A program made the position numbers and the translations under genes. Under the pieces are notes generated by a model. The model ran no database searches. It saw only the letters and a program-made list of their open reading frames with translations, and was not told where the DNA came from. From Suilimivivens sp964402925 (GTDB taxonomy: Bacteria > Bacillota > Clostridia > Lachnospirales > Lachnospiraceae): a stretch of 13,390 nucleotides of DNA. Numbering within the stretch: position 1 is the first letter of the stretch; each line of letters starts with the position of its first letter. Shown piece by piece: positions 6,840 through 13,390 of the stretch. The stretch lies in contig CAYOED010000089.1 of NCBI GenBank assembly GCA_964402925.1, positions 1-13,390 of the forward strand. The letters run 5' to 3'.

Positions 6840-8060
6840 TTATCTAGATGTCTTTGGTTCAGCCTTTGCAAACCCTCTCTTTATGAGCAAAAGCGCTGAA
6901 ATTGCAATCGCTGTATATATAATCACCGTCATTGCTACATAAGAGATCACATAGTCTCCTACTGTGTAACTCATGAATGAGCCAAGCATCTCCTTTAGGC
7001 TTGCTACTCTGACTGGGAACAGGGAATTTATATGATTCCACAGGCCGCTCTTATTACTCATCGGGAAAAAAATCGGTGCAATGATGAGTACCGTCCCAAC
7101 AACCATCGTTGCCAAGGAGGAACGCAGCGTCGCTGAGAAAAAAAGCTGTATAGATGCAATGGTGATACCAATAAGCAAAAGGAGGGCAAAAGATCCCAAA
7201 CACATCTGCGCTATTGTCAAATTATATGGTATCACTGAATTCCATAGCTGGATTGGCAGGTCCGCACCTGGAAATCCAAAAAGCACACCAATCACAACTA
7301 CTGCCAGCAAAATTCCCAAGGATAAATATCCTATCGTGAAAAATACAGAAACTGCAATTTTGGACCAGATAAGCCGATCTTTTCCATATTTGGTCGTAAG
7401 CAGTAACGAAGATGCCCCCGACTCATACTCAGATGCGAAGACGGCGCTGGTGCATATCGCTATGACAAACACTAAATAGAAACCGGTTGCAACACTGCTT
7501 AGGACCATATCCATGATGCACTTATCTCCCCATGCAAATGGAGTCACTATGTTTTCCGCTTTTTGAATCCAGAAGTCTTTTTCTGCCTCTTTATAATTGC
7601 CATAAGAAAAGTCCCTATTCAGGTATTCTCTAATTTTTCTCATACGCTGCTCATAAAAATGGGCACCGTCCGTCAGATCAATTTCCATCAGCACATTTCT
7701 GTCTATATATCTTTCATCCATATCTGTATAGTTTCTAACAATAAAGTAGAAAACGTCTCCCAAAGGACGGGCTATTTCACGATATGCCTCATCACTTTCC
7801 AAATCCATTTCATGACTTTGTATTTCACGGATTACCTGGGTAATATATGCCTCCGAAATCACATCTGTCTTTCCCTTCGCCCATTCCTGCTCTGAACGAA
7901 TTGCCTCGATTCCCCCCAGGTAACTGTCTGTCTCTTCATCATAAAAGCTTGCCTGGGAAATCCATAAAAATACACATAAGGCAATCAAAAGATATCCCAA
8001 TATCATGGCGACTACATTCAGCCTGCGCTCAAAGATCTTTTTCCACTCAAACAGCATCAT
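6840..8060 (-). CDS. ABC-2-type transporter permease
   Basis: This is the membrane subunit of an ABC exporter, encoded next to its ATPase. Using the start chosen here (406 residues), there is one N-terminal span (about 14-36), then a large extracytoplasmic domain (about 37-185) rich in charged residues. Five or so more spans fill the rest. The segment FASEYESGASSLLLTTKYGKDRLIWSK is cut here to its core ASEYESGASSLLLTT, typical of ABC-2 permeases just after a membrane span. The start is the first of two adjacent ATG codons at 8060, because AAGGAG lies about nine bases before it, inside the end of the ATPase gene. A longer reading from 8105 lacks such a site. The overlap with the ATPase gene is 14 bases, suggesting translational coupling. 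The cargo is unknown; export of a peptide or lipid, or self-protection, are options. Confidence 0.88.
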   Translation of the reverse strand: MMLFEWKKIFERRLNVVAMILGYLLIALCVFLWISQASFYDEETDSYLGGIEAIRSEQEWAKGKTDVISEAYITQVIREIQSHEMDLESDEAYREIARPLGDVFYFIVRNYTDMDERYIDRNVLMEIDLTDGAHFYEQRMRKIREYLNRDFSYGNYKEAEKDFWIQKAENIVTPFAWGDKCIMDMVLSSVATGFYLVFVIAICTSAVFASEYESGASSLLLTTKYGKDRLIWSKIAVSVFFTIGYLSLGILLAVVVIGVLFGFPGADLPIQLWNSVIPYNLTIAQMCLGSFALLLLIGITIASIQLFFSATLRSSLATMVVGTVLIIAPIFFPMSNKSGLWNHINSLFPVRVASLKEMLGSFMSYTVGDYVISYVAMTVIIYTAIAISALLLIKRGFAKAEPKTSR

Positions 8061-8811
8061 GTCCCTCTTCTCCTTCCTCAAAATAAAATAAATAGAGTTT
8101 TTCAAGGTTGAACGGTTCCGCTTCCTTAGCGTGAGTCACTTCCAGATAATGTTCTCTTAAGGTTTTCAAGGTTCCCTGCGCAATAAACTGCCCCTGTTTC
8201 ATCAAAAAGATCCAATCTGCAATTTCCTCCACATCCGACACAATATGCGTGGAAAGGATCACAATTCGGTCCTTGCCCAGATCTGCAATCATCCTTCGGA
8301 AGCGCACCCGCTCCTTCGGATCTAATCCCGAGGTAGGCTCATCCAAAACGAGAATCCCGGGATCATTAAGCAATGCCTGCGCAATTCCAAGCCGCTGCCG
8401 CATACCGCCGGAAAATGTTTTGATTTTATGCTGCATCTCATTTCCAAGCCCCACCTCCTGCAAAAGAATCATACTTTTCTTTTTGGCAAACCTTCGTTCC
8501 AGCCCCTTTAAAGAAGCAATATAAAGCATAAACTCCATGGCGGTAAAATTAGGATAATAGCCAAAATCCTGTGGGAGATATCCCAAAAGTTCCCGATACC
8601 TTCCTCCCATCGCTCCAATTTCTTCACCGTTAAGACGAATCTCTCCGCTGCTAATATCTGCGATGCCGCAAATCAAGCGCATCAATGTGGTTTTTCCTGC
8701 ACCATTTGCGCCAAGCAGACCGTACACACCTTCCTTAAGTGTCGCGCTCAGACGGTCTACCGCAATCTTATTCTTATATTGCTTTGTCACCCGATCTATT
8801 TTCAGTTCCAT
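8047..8811 (-). CDS. ABC transporter ATP-binding protein
   Basis: This is the 254-residue nucleotide-binding subunit that powers the adjacent permease. All motifs are intact: Walker A GANGAGKT (34-41), Q-loop (Q81), signature FSGGMRQRLG (133-142), Walker B ILVLDE (153-158), D-loop SGLD (161-164) and the switch histidine H189 in STHI. The sequence style (YGLLGANGAGKTT, GYLPQDFG, STHIVSDVEEIAD) is that of the exporter group related to bacitracin/lantibiotic-resistance and Na+ efflux ATPases. The C-terminal tail after residue 215 is short and acidic. AGGAG precedes the ATG by about seven bases, 21 bases after the membrane-protein gene. It is the third gene of the sigma operon, and its 3' end carries the ribosome binding site of the permease. 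Confidence 0.96.
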   Translation of the reverse strand: MELKIDRVTKQYKNKIAVDRLSATLKEGVYGLLGANGAGKTTLMRLICGIADISSGEIRLNGEEIGAMGGRYRELLGYLPQDFGYYPNFTAMEFMLYIASLKGLERRFAKKKSMILLQEVGLGNEMQHKIKTFSGGMRQRLGIAQALLNDPGILVLDEPTSGLDPKERVRFRRMIADLGKDRIVILSTHIVSDVEEIADWIFLMKQGQFIAQGTLKTLREHYLEVTHAKEAEPFNLEKLYLFYFEEGEEGHDAV

Positions 8812-8832
8812 CTTGCCTCTCCTTTCCTGCTG

Positions 8833-9606
8833 CTATTGTAGTATTTTCTCATAACTCGATAATTTATTGTTCAAAAGGGCAAACTGCCGGATTCCAAATA
8901 GGATGCCGGCAGCACATGCCAAACACCATATTCTGAAATACATTGGCTGATACCATCCAGCCTGCTCCATATTTCCCAAAACAGCTATGATCACTGTTAG
9001 CACATACATCCCTACGGTCGCATTCCGCAGCTGCTCCCCCTGGCAATGCTGCATTATTTTCAGTAACCCTCCTGTCAGAATGATTATAGGTGTAAATCCA
9101 TATATAAGGAGTTTTCCGATACCGGCTCCCAGATGTTCATGCTGAAAAATGATGCTAACTGCCAGAATCAGGAAATGAAGCATACAAAGAGCAGACATAC
9201 GGGCCATGACAACGCTTTGCAGTGAATATTTAGTGGCATACTCAATTTCCAGCATGGTCTTCTGATATACTTTTGTAATCTCCTCCACGGTAAGCACCAC
9301 AAGAATCGGCGGCAACAGAGAAATTGTCACCAACGTTTCAGTTCCGCTTCCTTCAAAGGCAAGCTGCGGTATCCCATACCGCATGATATAGCCAAAAAGT
9401 GCAATCCAAAGCACTTGCCAGATCAGGCAATATCTTTCCAGATATCCCACCTGCTCCAAAATAAAACTCCACAGACTCCCCCTTGTACGAGGTTCAAACT
9501 CTATTTGCAGAAGTTCATTTATCCTGCGTTCCTTTTCTTCCGGCAAAATCCTGCTGCTGTCTGCTCCATATTGCTTTAACCTCTTTTCAATCTCTTTTTG
9601 CTCCAT
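8833..9606 (-). CDS. Six-span membrane protein, possible anti-sigma factor
   Basis: I do not recognise a named family. The 257-residue protein has a cytoplasmic, charged N-terminal region of about 55 residues (helical, with EKERRINELLQIE). About six hydrophobic spans follow, near 57-75, 90-107, 137-157, 163-186, 202-220 and 227-245. It lacks the HxxxCxxC zinc motif of classical zinc-binding anti-sigma factors. The gene overlaps the end of the sigma-factor gene by 20 bases, and its ribosome site GGAGG, five bases before the ATG, lies inside that gene. Such tight coupling, together with a soluble N-terminus joined to membrane spans, is how many anti-sigma factors are organised. That role is inferred from context only. 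It might instead be a third subunit of the ABC transporter encoded just downstream. Confidence 0.8.
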   Translation of the reverse strand: MEQKEIEKRLKQYGADSSRILPEEKERRINELLQIEFEPRTRGSLWSFILEQVGYLERYCLIWQVLWIALFGYIMRYGIPQLAFEGSGTETLVTISLLPPILVVLTVEEITKVYQKTMLEIEYATKYSLQSVVMARMSALCMLHFLILAVSIIFQHEHLGAGIGKLLIYGFTPIIILTGGLLKIMQHCQGEQLRNATVGMYVLTVIIAVLGNMEQAGWYQPMYFRIWCLACAAGILFGIRQFALLNNKLSSYEKILQ

Positions 9607-10057
9607 AACTGCCTCCTTCCATTTCAGCCAACAATTCCACCCCTTTTTTTACCCTATATTTAGCCAATGAGGGACTGATTTCAAGGATGGCTGCAATATC
9701 TGCATATTTCAGGCTCTGAAAATACCGCAGTGTGATTGCCTCTTTAAGCTCTTCCGGCAATTTCATGACCATATATTTGAGGACCACCGATTCCTCTATA
9801 CGTTCCCCTATTTCCTGCTCCGGAACCATCTCCATGAAAATCGGACTCTGCTTCCTATAATGATCCCTGCACTTATTTCTGGCAATCGTATAGAGATAAT
9901 TCTTCGCCTTACCCATATGACGGTACTGCTCATAGTGCTCGATAAAGCTTACAAAAGTATCCTGACACAAATCTTCCGCCACCGCTCGGCTTTCCACATG
10001 GTGGTAGCAGTACCGAAAAATCTCATCATAATGCTTCCTAATAATTTTCTCAAGCAC
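9587..10057 (-). CDS. ECF-type RNA polymerase sigma factor
   Basis: This is a small sigma-70-family factor of 156 residues with only regions 2 and 4, as in ECF sigma factors. Region 2 is around residues 5-70, including the DLCQDTFVSFIEH segment that binds core polymerase and the ARNKCRDHYRK end. Region 4 is around 92-145, with a helix-turn-helix at about 117-140 (YADIAAILEISPSLAKYRVKKG). The start is GTG at 10057, because a near-perfect GGGAGGTGAT lies just upstream; a longer ATG reading from 10150 would add 31 hydrophobic, unrelated residues. It heads a leftward operon with a membrane protein and an ABC exporter, and so probably directs expression of that operon. Self-activation is plausible but no second target promoter is visible here. 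The signal is unknown. Confidence 0.93.
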   Translation of the reverse strand: MLEKIIRKHYDEIFRYCYHHVESRAVAEDLCQDTFVSFIEHYEQYRHMGKAKNYLYTIARNKCRDHYRKQSPIFMEMVPEQEIGERIEESVVLKYMVMKLPEELKEAITLRYFQSLKYADIAAILEISPSLAKYRVKKGVELLAEMEGGSYGAKRD

Positions 10058-10077
10058 AAAATCACCTCCCTCTATCC

Positions 10078-10108
10078 TGTATAACGAATAAATACAGCAG
10101 AAAGTCAA
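10078..10108 (-). promoter_or_regulatory. Candidate promoter of the sigma-ABC operon
   Basis: Read leftward, TTGACT (10103-10108) and TATACA (10078-10083) are 19 bases apart; shifting the -10 by one base gives TTATAC with an 18-base spacer. The boxes resemble a housekeeping promoter more than an ECF promoter. They lie 20 to 50 bases upstream of the GTG start and just past the terminator of the nuclease gene. Confidence 0.45.
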
Positions 10109-10115
10109 AAAGTAC

Positions 10116-10148
10116 AAAAAAAGGAGACCGCCTTTATACGTGCCTCCC
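10116..10148 (-). terminator. Intrinsic terminator behind the Rpn nuclease gene
   Basis: On the minus strand GGGAGGC (10142-10148) can pair with GTCTCCT (10122-10128) across a 13-base loop, with two G-U pairs. Six further T residues follow (10116-10121). It would stop leftward transcription from the nuclease gene before the sigma operon. Confidence 0.55.
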
Positions 10149-10174
10149 ATGATTGTGCTCTACCCGTCCGCATA

Positions 10175-10200
10175 AATACAGACTTTCTTCCTTCTGTATT
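10175..10200. repeat. Inverted repeat just after the nuclease stop codon
   Basis: AATACAGA (10175-10182) and TCTGTATT (10193-10200) form a perfect 8-bp stem with a 10-base loop, four bases beyond the nuclease stop codon. No T-run follows in the leftward direction. It may protect the 3' end of the message or assist the terminator at 10116-10148. Confidence 0.5.
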
Positions 10201-10204
10201 AATT

Positions 10205-11149
10205 TTACCTGCATCTTGAGAAGCACATTCGTGCTGCCCCCTCATCAAGCAGAAAACGCTTTTGCAATTTCTCCACAATCTTCTCTTCTGAAACGCCTTC
10301 ATCCAAATTATCTAGTATGAAAGCCCTTATTCCCTGTTGGATTCCCTGTTCTATTCCTTCCTTAAGTATATCCGCCTTCCAGTCTGCCATCGCTTTACAC
10401 ATATTAATCTTATTCCCTTCTTTATACAATTCTTTTCGTTTTGCGAACTCCGGCTGATCTATCATAATGCTTATAGTATCATACGTATCTTCATCCATCT
10501 CCTGTATCCGTTCTGCATTGTCTATGCAATATTTTTGAAGTTCTGCTTTGTCTTTACTACGCTTTAAAAAACCTATCAGTTCTCTAACTCCCGTTTGAAA
10601 ATTATCCTCTGTTAAATCTGCTAAGGTAATCAGATTTATATGATAATTTGAAATATACTGTCTGAATATTTCGTTCTCTTTTCCAAAGTTTAACATATCA
10701 TGCAATGTTCTGCAACCATCATATTCCTCCGTCCCGTGATAAAAAACAATTGTCAGTACCGGTTTCAATCTATCATCCTTTTTCATTCCCGAAAGGAACT
10801 CTGCCCTGCTTAAGCCGTTTTTCTTCTCCTTTTTCATCTGGCGGTATTTTACCCGCAATTCCTTAAGCTGCTTTTTATATTCCATAATATCATACTCCAT
10901 ACACCTTATGGGCATGGCATAGTGAACAAGTTCCTGATTTTCCACTCCTATCAGAAGATACCTGTCATCCTTATAGACCATCCTTAAAATATCTCTGATT
11001 TTATTTTCTTTGGAGTACACCGTTTGCTGTTCTTTAACCTGCTCTGTCTTTATTACTGTTCTTCCCTTATAAAGACTTCCATTAATAAAATCAGCAAATT
11101 TATCTGGCTTTTCCAGATAATCGCATATGGCATTATTCTTTTGTCCCAT
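10205..11149 (-). CDS. Rpn family recombination-promoting nuclease (PD-(D/E)XK)
   Basis: This protein of 314 residues belongs to the Rpn/YhgA-like (transposase_31) group, whose E. coli members are DNA endonucleases that raise RecA-independent recombination. The nuclease signature can be seen as D53 (RDIL) followed by E70-N71-Q72 in LIGVENQ, the D...ExQ form of the PD-(D/E)XK core. Other family-like segments are YAMPIRCMEYD (about 77-87), VLTIVFYHG and the DGCRTLHDMLN segment. The C-terminal part has EGIEQGIQQGI, encoded by a 12-bp tandem repeat. It is of usual length for the Clostridial form. The ATG has GGAGG four to five bases upstream. It is transcribed alone, from 11173-11201, and is closed by a terminator. 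Members are often multicopy in these genomes; phage defence has been suggested for relatives but is not shown here. Confidence 0.88.
   Translation of the reverse strand: MGQKNNAICDYLEKPDKFADFINGSLYKGRTVIKTEQVKEQQTVYSKENKIRDILRMVYKDDRYLLIGVENQELVHYAMPIRCMEYDIMEYKKQLKELRVKYRQMKKEKKNGLSRAEFLSGMKKDDRLKPVLTIVFYHGTEEYDGCRTLHDMLNFGKENEIFRQYISNYHINLITLADLTEDNFQTGVRELIGFLKRSKDKAELQKYCIDNAERIQEMDEDTYDTISIMIDQPEFAKRKELYKEGNKINMCKAMADWKADILKEGIEQGIQQGIRAFILDNLDEGVSEEKIVEKLQKRFLLDEGAARMCFSRCR
10329..10357 (-). repeat. 12-bp tandem repeat in the nuclease C-terminus
   Basis: On the plus strand the units ATTCCCTGTTGG, ATTCCCTGTTCT and a partial ATTCC follow one another. In protein this gives the GIEQGIQQGI motif, a four-residue period. 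Similar Glu/Gln-Gly repeats end many Rpn-family proteins. Confidence 0.7.
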
Positions 11150-11172
11150 TTTTCCTCCATCTTAAAAGTATT

Positions 11173-11201
11173 TATATAAATTAATGCAATTGGAAATACA
11201 A
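11173..11201 (-). promoter_or_regulatory. Candidate promoter of the Rpn nuclease gene
   Basis: On the minus strand TTGTAT (11196-11201) and TATATA (11173-11178) have a 17-base spacer, about 24 bases before the nuclease start codon. The region is AT-rich, so a chance match is possible. Confidence 0.45.
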
Positions 11202-11369
11202 GCGAAAAGCCTTTATCAAGATGACATCTGACGATGCCTAAAAGTAATAGAATTTCCAGTATGTTTTCAGATAGTGATATAATAGCACAAGCCATAAAAA
11301 GAACGCAATAAAATTATCAATAATTTAAGAAAATTTAATAACCGTCGAATATAGCCTGTAATCCTATCC

Positions 11370-11392
11370 TCTTATGAAATTCTTAATTTTTT
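11370..11392 (+). promoter_or_regulatory. Putative VanR-box with a second half-site
   Basis: TCTTATGAAATT (11370-11381) agrees at 11 of 12 positions with the VanR consensus TCGTANGAAATT, recalled from enterococcal vanR and vanH promoters. A weaker copy starting TCTTA begins 11 bases later (11381), one helical turn on, as OmpR-family dimers prefer. It lies roughly 50 to 70 bases upstream of the predicted transcription start of the vanR-like gene, which suggests self-activation. Confidence 0.55.
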
Positions 11393-11426
11393 CCAGCCAA
11401 AAAAATGGCGTGATACCCCTTATATC

Positions 11427-11435
11427 TGTTATAAT
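11427..11435 (+). promoter_or_regulatory. Extended -10 promoter of the vanR-like gene
   Basis: TGT-TATAAT is a consensus extended -10 (box 11430-11435). No good -35 exists at the expected place (11407-11412, GGCGTG), which fits a promoter that depends on an activator bound upstream. AGGAGG follows at 11443-11448, seven bases before the ATG, so the leader is very short. Confidence 0.6.
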
Positions 11436-11455
11436 GATTTCCAGGAGGATTTTTT

Positions 11456-12154
11456 ATGAGCGAAAAAATATTAGTCGTTGACGATGAGAAGGAAATCACT
11501 GATCTGATTTCCCTCTACCTTGAAAATGAAAATTACACCGTTTATCCTTTTTATGATTCCATAGAAGCATGTAAGCTGGCTGAAACAGAGGAACTGGATC
11601 TTGCTATTTTAGATGTTATGATGCCGAAAATGGACGGTTTCAAATTATGTCAGAAAATCCGGGAGCACCACAATTATCCCATTATCATGTTAACCGCTAA
11701 AGAAGAAGAAACCGACAAGATTACAGGACTTACTCTGGGGGCTGACGATTACATGACCAAGCCTTTTCGTCCCTTAGAATTGATTGCACGGGTGAAGGCA
11801 CAGCTTCGTCGGTACAAAAAATACAATCAGATGAGTCCTGCCGAGGAATCCCAGGTGATTATCCATGGCGGTCTGATGCTCAATAATCTGACCCACGAAT
11901 GTACTTTGGACGAAAAGCCTCTTTCCCTTACCCCCACAGAGTTTACCATTCTTTATGTGCTCTGTCAGAAGAAGGGACAGGTAATCAGCGCGGAAGAGTT
12001 ATTCCACGCAGTATGGGGCGAAGAATATTTCAGCAAAAGCAACAATACCATCACTGTACACATCAGACATTTACGTGAAAAAATGAATGATTCCTTTGAG
12101 GATCCGAAATACATCAAGACCGTCTGGGGGTGTGGATACAAAATTGAAAACTAA
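11456..12154 (+). CDS. vanR-like: VanR-like OmpR-family response regulator
   Basis: This is a 232-residue DNA-binding response regulator. The receiver domain (1-115) has the acidic pocket D9-D10, the phosphate acceptor D53, T80 and K102. The winged-helix domain (about 130-231) carries LTPTEFTILYVLC and the recognition region SNNTITVHIRHLREKM. Compared with VanR of the VanA cluster as I recall it, long stretches are nearly the same, notably KPFRPLELIARVKAQLRRYK and the DNA-binding C-terminus (EYFSKSNNTITVHIRHLREK). DNA specificity is therefore probably shared. The start is ATG 11456, with AGGAGG seven bases upstream. The kinase gene overlaps its end by 23 bases. In enterococci VanR activates its own operon and vanHAX; here no resistance genes are seen within the window. 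It could equally be a VanR-family regulator with a different output. Confidence 0.9.
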   Translation: MSEKILVVDDEKEITDLISLYLENENYTVYPFYDSIEACKLAETEELDLAILDVMMPKMDGFKLCQKIREHHNYPIIMLTAKEEETDKITGLTLGADDYMTKPFRPLELIARVKAQLRRYKKYNQMSPAEESQVIIHGGLMLNNLTHECTLDEKPLSLTPTEFTILYVLCQKKGQVISAEELFHAVWGEEYFSKSNNTITVHIRHLREKMNDSFEDPKYIKTVWGCGYKIEN

Positions 12155-13289
12155 AGATAAGACGAAATTCGTCCTGTTTCTGGTGATTTTTCTTGTAATT
12201 GCACTGGGCATCGGCTATGGAATCTATTATCTGGCAGATGTTGTTTTCAACGGGTCAGTTCTCGAATGGTTTGCGGAAAATTATTTCTACATAGAAACCA
12301 AGCATATTGATGGCAAAAACGGACCTGTTTATTATCACCAACCTGACTGGCCAAAATTGAAATTACTTGCACTCACCATATTTTTTATCCTGATGGTTAT
12401 TTTTGTAGTTTCTATTTATCTGACGGCACATTTCCACGCCAAAAAGCAGGTTCGGAAATCTATCTCAAAGACAAGCCGTATGCTGCTGACCTACATGCAC
12501 AATGATATTGACTCCAACGAGGTCTTTCCTGCTTCCTATGCGGAGGTGGCTTCACAGATTGTACAGATCAAATCCACCATGCAGCGTCACGAGCAGGCCA
12601 TGAAGGATGAGACAGACCGCCGGAACGATTTAATCACTTACCTTGCCCACGACCTCAAAACCCCTCTTACCTCCGTGGTCGGTTACCTTGACCTGCTTGA
12701 GGAGGCGCCAGACATGCCGGAAGCACAGCGCAAAAAGTATATTCATATTACTCTGGAAAAAGCGCTTCGCTTAGAAAAGCTGATCAATGAATTTTTTGAG
12801 ATAACCCGATACAATCTTCAACAGATTATTCTGGAAAAAGAAACTATCGACCTTTCCTTTATGCTTATGCAGCTTACAGATGAATTTTATCCTCTTTTGA
12901 CAAGCCACGGAAACACGGTTGAACTGCAGGCAGAGGATGATCTGACGGTCTATGGCGACTCCATGAAACTTGCCAGAGTATTCAACAATATTCTCAAAAA
13001 TGCAATATCCTACAGCTATCCCAATTCCCCTATCAAAGTGTATGCTGGGAAGCGGGAAAAGGATATTTTCATTTGCTTTATCAATCAGGGAAAAACGATT
13101 CCAGGAGAAAAATTAAATGCAATCTTTGAAAAATTCTTCCGCATGGACGAAGCAAGAAGCACCAACACCGGAGGCGCCGGATTGGGACTTGCGATTGCTA
13201 AGGAGATTGTTACCCTACACGGCGGCACAATCAATGCATCCAGCGAAAATGAGATGACGACTTTCAGCGTTACATTACCTCTATACTAA
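12132..13289 (+). CDS. vanS-like: VanS-like sensor histidine kinase
   Basis: This is a 385-residue membrane histidine kinase, the partner of the preceding regulator. Two spans (about 13-39 and 76-99) flank a short outer loop of about 36 residues, as in short-loop VanS proteins. Then come a HAMP/coiled-coil region, the phospho-acceptor H173 in AHDLKTPLTS, the N box FNNILKNA (284-291) and the G2 box GGAGLGLA (347-354). As recalled for VanS of the VanA cluster, the first G box reads NxG rather than DxG. The segments EEAPDMP and EFFEITRYNLQ are also VanS-like. GTG 12132 is chosen because it lines up with the start used by that VanS, inside the 3' end of vanR; a longer ATG reading from 12087 has no ribosome site. 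The ligand (glycopeptide, cell-wall intermediate or other) cannot be told from the sequence. Confidence 0.88.
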   Translation: MDTKLKTKDKTKFVLFLVIFLVIALGIGYGIYYLADVVFNGSVLEWFAENYFYIETKHIDGKNGPVYYHQPDWPKLKLLALTIFFILMVIFVVSIYLTAHFHAKKQVRKSISKTSRMLLTYMHNDIDSNEVFPASYAEVASQIVQIKSTMQRHEQAMKDETDRRNDLITYLAHDLKTPLTSVVGYLDLLEEAPDMPEAQRKKYIHITLEKALRLEKLINEFFEITRYNLQQIILEKETIDLSFMLMQLTDEFYPLLTSHGNTVELQAEDDLTVYGDSMKLARVFNNILKNAISYSYPNSPIKVYAGKREKDIFICFINQGKTIPGEKLNAIFEKFFRMDEARSTNTGGAGLGLAIAKEIVTLHGGTINASSENEMTTFSVTLPLY

Positions 13290-13303
13290 ACACTGACTTA
13301 TAC

Positions 13304-13322
13304 GTAACTGTTGTTATTTTTT
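13304..13322 (+). terminator. Weak possible terminator after the vanS-like gene
   Basis: GTAAC (13304-13308), loop TGTT, and GTTAT (13313-13317) give a short five-pair, AT-rich stem that runs into six T residues (13317-13322). The stem is too weak to be convincing. The same bases also belong to the repeat-like element that follows. Confidence 0.3.
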
Positions 13323-13364
13323 CACAGAGTAGCCAGTAGTCCGCACAGGACAGGTAAATATACC
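13313..13364 (+). repeat. Repeat-like element with small hairpins at the right end
   Basis: GTTATTTTTTCACAGAGTAGC resembles one arm of the palindrome at 6770-6818: TTTTCACAGAGTAGC at 13319-13333 differs at one base in 15 from the minus-strand copy at 6799-6813. It is followed by hairpins GTCC-GCACA-GGAC (13339-13351) and GGTA-AATA-TACC (13353-13364). The element may continue past the window. No gene is visible from 13290 to 13390. Confidence 0.4.
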
Positions 13365-13390
13365 AACGTCGTCGCGCTCCCGCTCCATAA

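Larger units (their letters stand above)
11150..11455. other. Divergent regulatory region between the nuclease and vanR-like genes
   Basis: This 306-base, AT-rich gap holds the leftward nuclease promoter near its left end and the vanR-like promoter plus a VanR-box match near its right end. In the middle is an extended -10-like TGA-TATAAT (TATAAT at 11278-11283) facing right, with a modest TTTCCA -35 18 bases upstream; it would give a leader of about 165 bases. A small inverted repeat, GCCA-A6-TGGC (11396-11409), occupies the poor -35 region of the vanR-like promoter. I see no further gene. Confidence 0.6.

Noticed and set aside
8061..8105. 15-residue N-terminal extension of the permease
   Set aside because: AAGGAG is placed for the ATG pair at 8060-8055, and the extension reads through the ATPase tail with no ribosome site of its own.
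10058..10150. 31-residue N-terminal extension of the sigma factor from an ATG
   Set aside because: It would be hydrophobic and unlike any sigma factor, and it spans a terminator and the promoter; the GTG at 10057 has a near-perfect ribosome site.
10205..11149. Rpn gene as evidence of a mobile element or transposon
   Set aside because: Despite the historical 'putative transposase' label, no terminal inverted repeats or target duplications were seen around it.
11374..11481. 35-codon rightward reading frame starting inside the VanR-box region
   Set aside because: It has no ribosome site, overlaps the start of the vanR-like gene out of frame, and its start lies inside the predicted operator and upstream of the predicted transcription start.
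12087..12131. 15-residue N-terminal extension of the VanS-like kinase
   Set aside because: The overlap with the conserved DNA-binding end of the regulator would be long, and GTG 12132 matches the start position recalled for VanS.

Overview
The window looks like a chromosomal segment of a low-to-moderate GC, strictly anaerobic Firmicute, most likely a Lachnospiraceae-type Clostridia. The reasons are the dgt-like/dnaG gene pair, strong AGGAGG-type ribosome binding sites, TTG and GTG starts, and protein families common in gut Clostridia (DUF6320-like zinc-ribbon membrane protein, Rpn-family nuclease, VanRS-type two-component pair). The assignment rests on recalled family knowledge, not on a search.

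Layout. (1) 87-2921, leftward: a dGTPase-like HD phosphohydrolase followed by DNA primase DnaG, a replication/nucleotide housekeeping pair with its own promoter. The 86 bases beyond dnaG hold only a small hairpin. (2) 3021-6292: a leftward HSL-type alpha/beta hydrolase, diverging from a rightward pair made of a condensation/alcohol-acetyltransferase-like protein (HHxxxDG motif) and a six-span membrane protein with an N-terminal four-cysteine zinc ribbon. The divergent promoters interleave. The three genes together suggest an acyl transfer / acyl hydrolysis module of unknown substrate. (3) 6289-6663, leftward: a small helical protein of unknown function, overlapping stop codons with the zinc-ribbon gene. 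(4) 6664-6839: an intergenic stretch with a palindromic repeat that has a possible relative near the right end of the window. (5) 6840-10057, leftward: a compact operon of ECF-like sigma factor, six-span membrane protein (possible anti-sigma), ABC ATPase and ABC-2 permease. Two of its three gene junctions overlap. (6) 10205-11149, leftward: an Rpn-family PD-(D/E)XK nuclease with a credible terminator behind it. (7) 11456-13289, rightward: an OmpR-family response regulator and a sensor kinase that closely resemble VanR and VanS of glycopeptide resistance clusters. An 11/12 match to the VanR box lies upstream, but no vanH/A/X-type genes are visible before the window ends.

How the genes work together. 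Housekeeping replication genes at the left give way to envelope and signalling functions. Both the sigma/ABC operon and the VanRS pair look like envelope-stress response units, but their signals and outputs cannot be read from this DNA alone. No tRNA, rRNA, CRISPR array, insertion sequence or prophage was seen.
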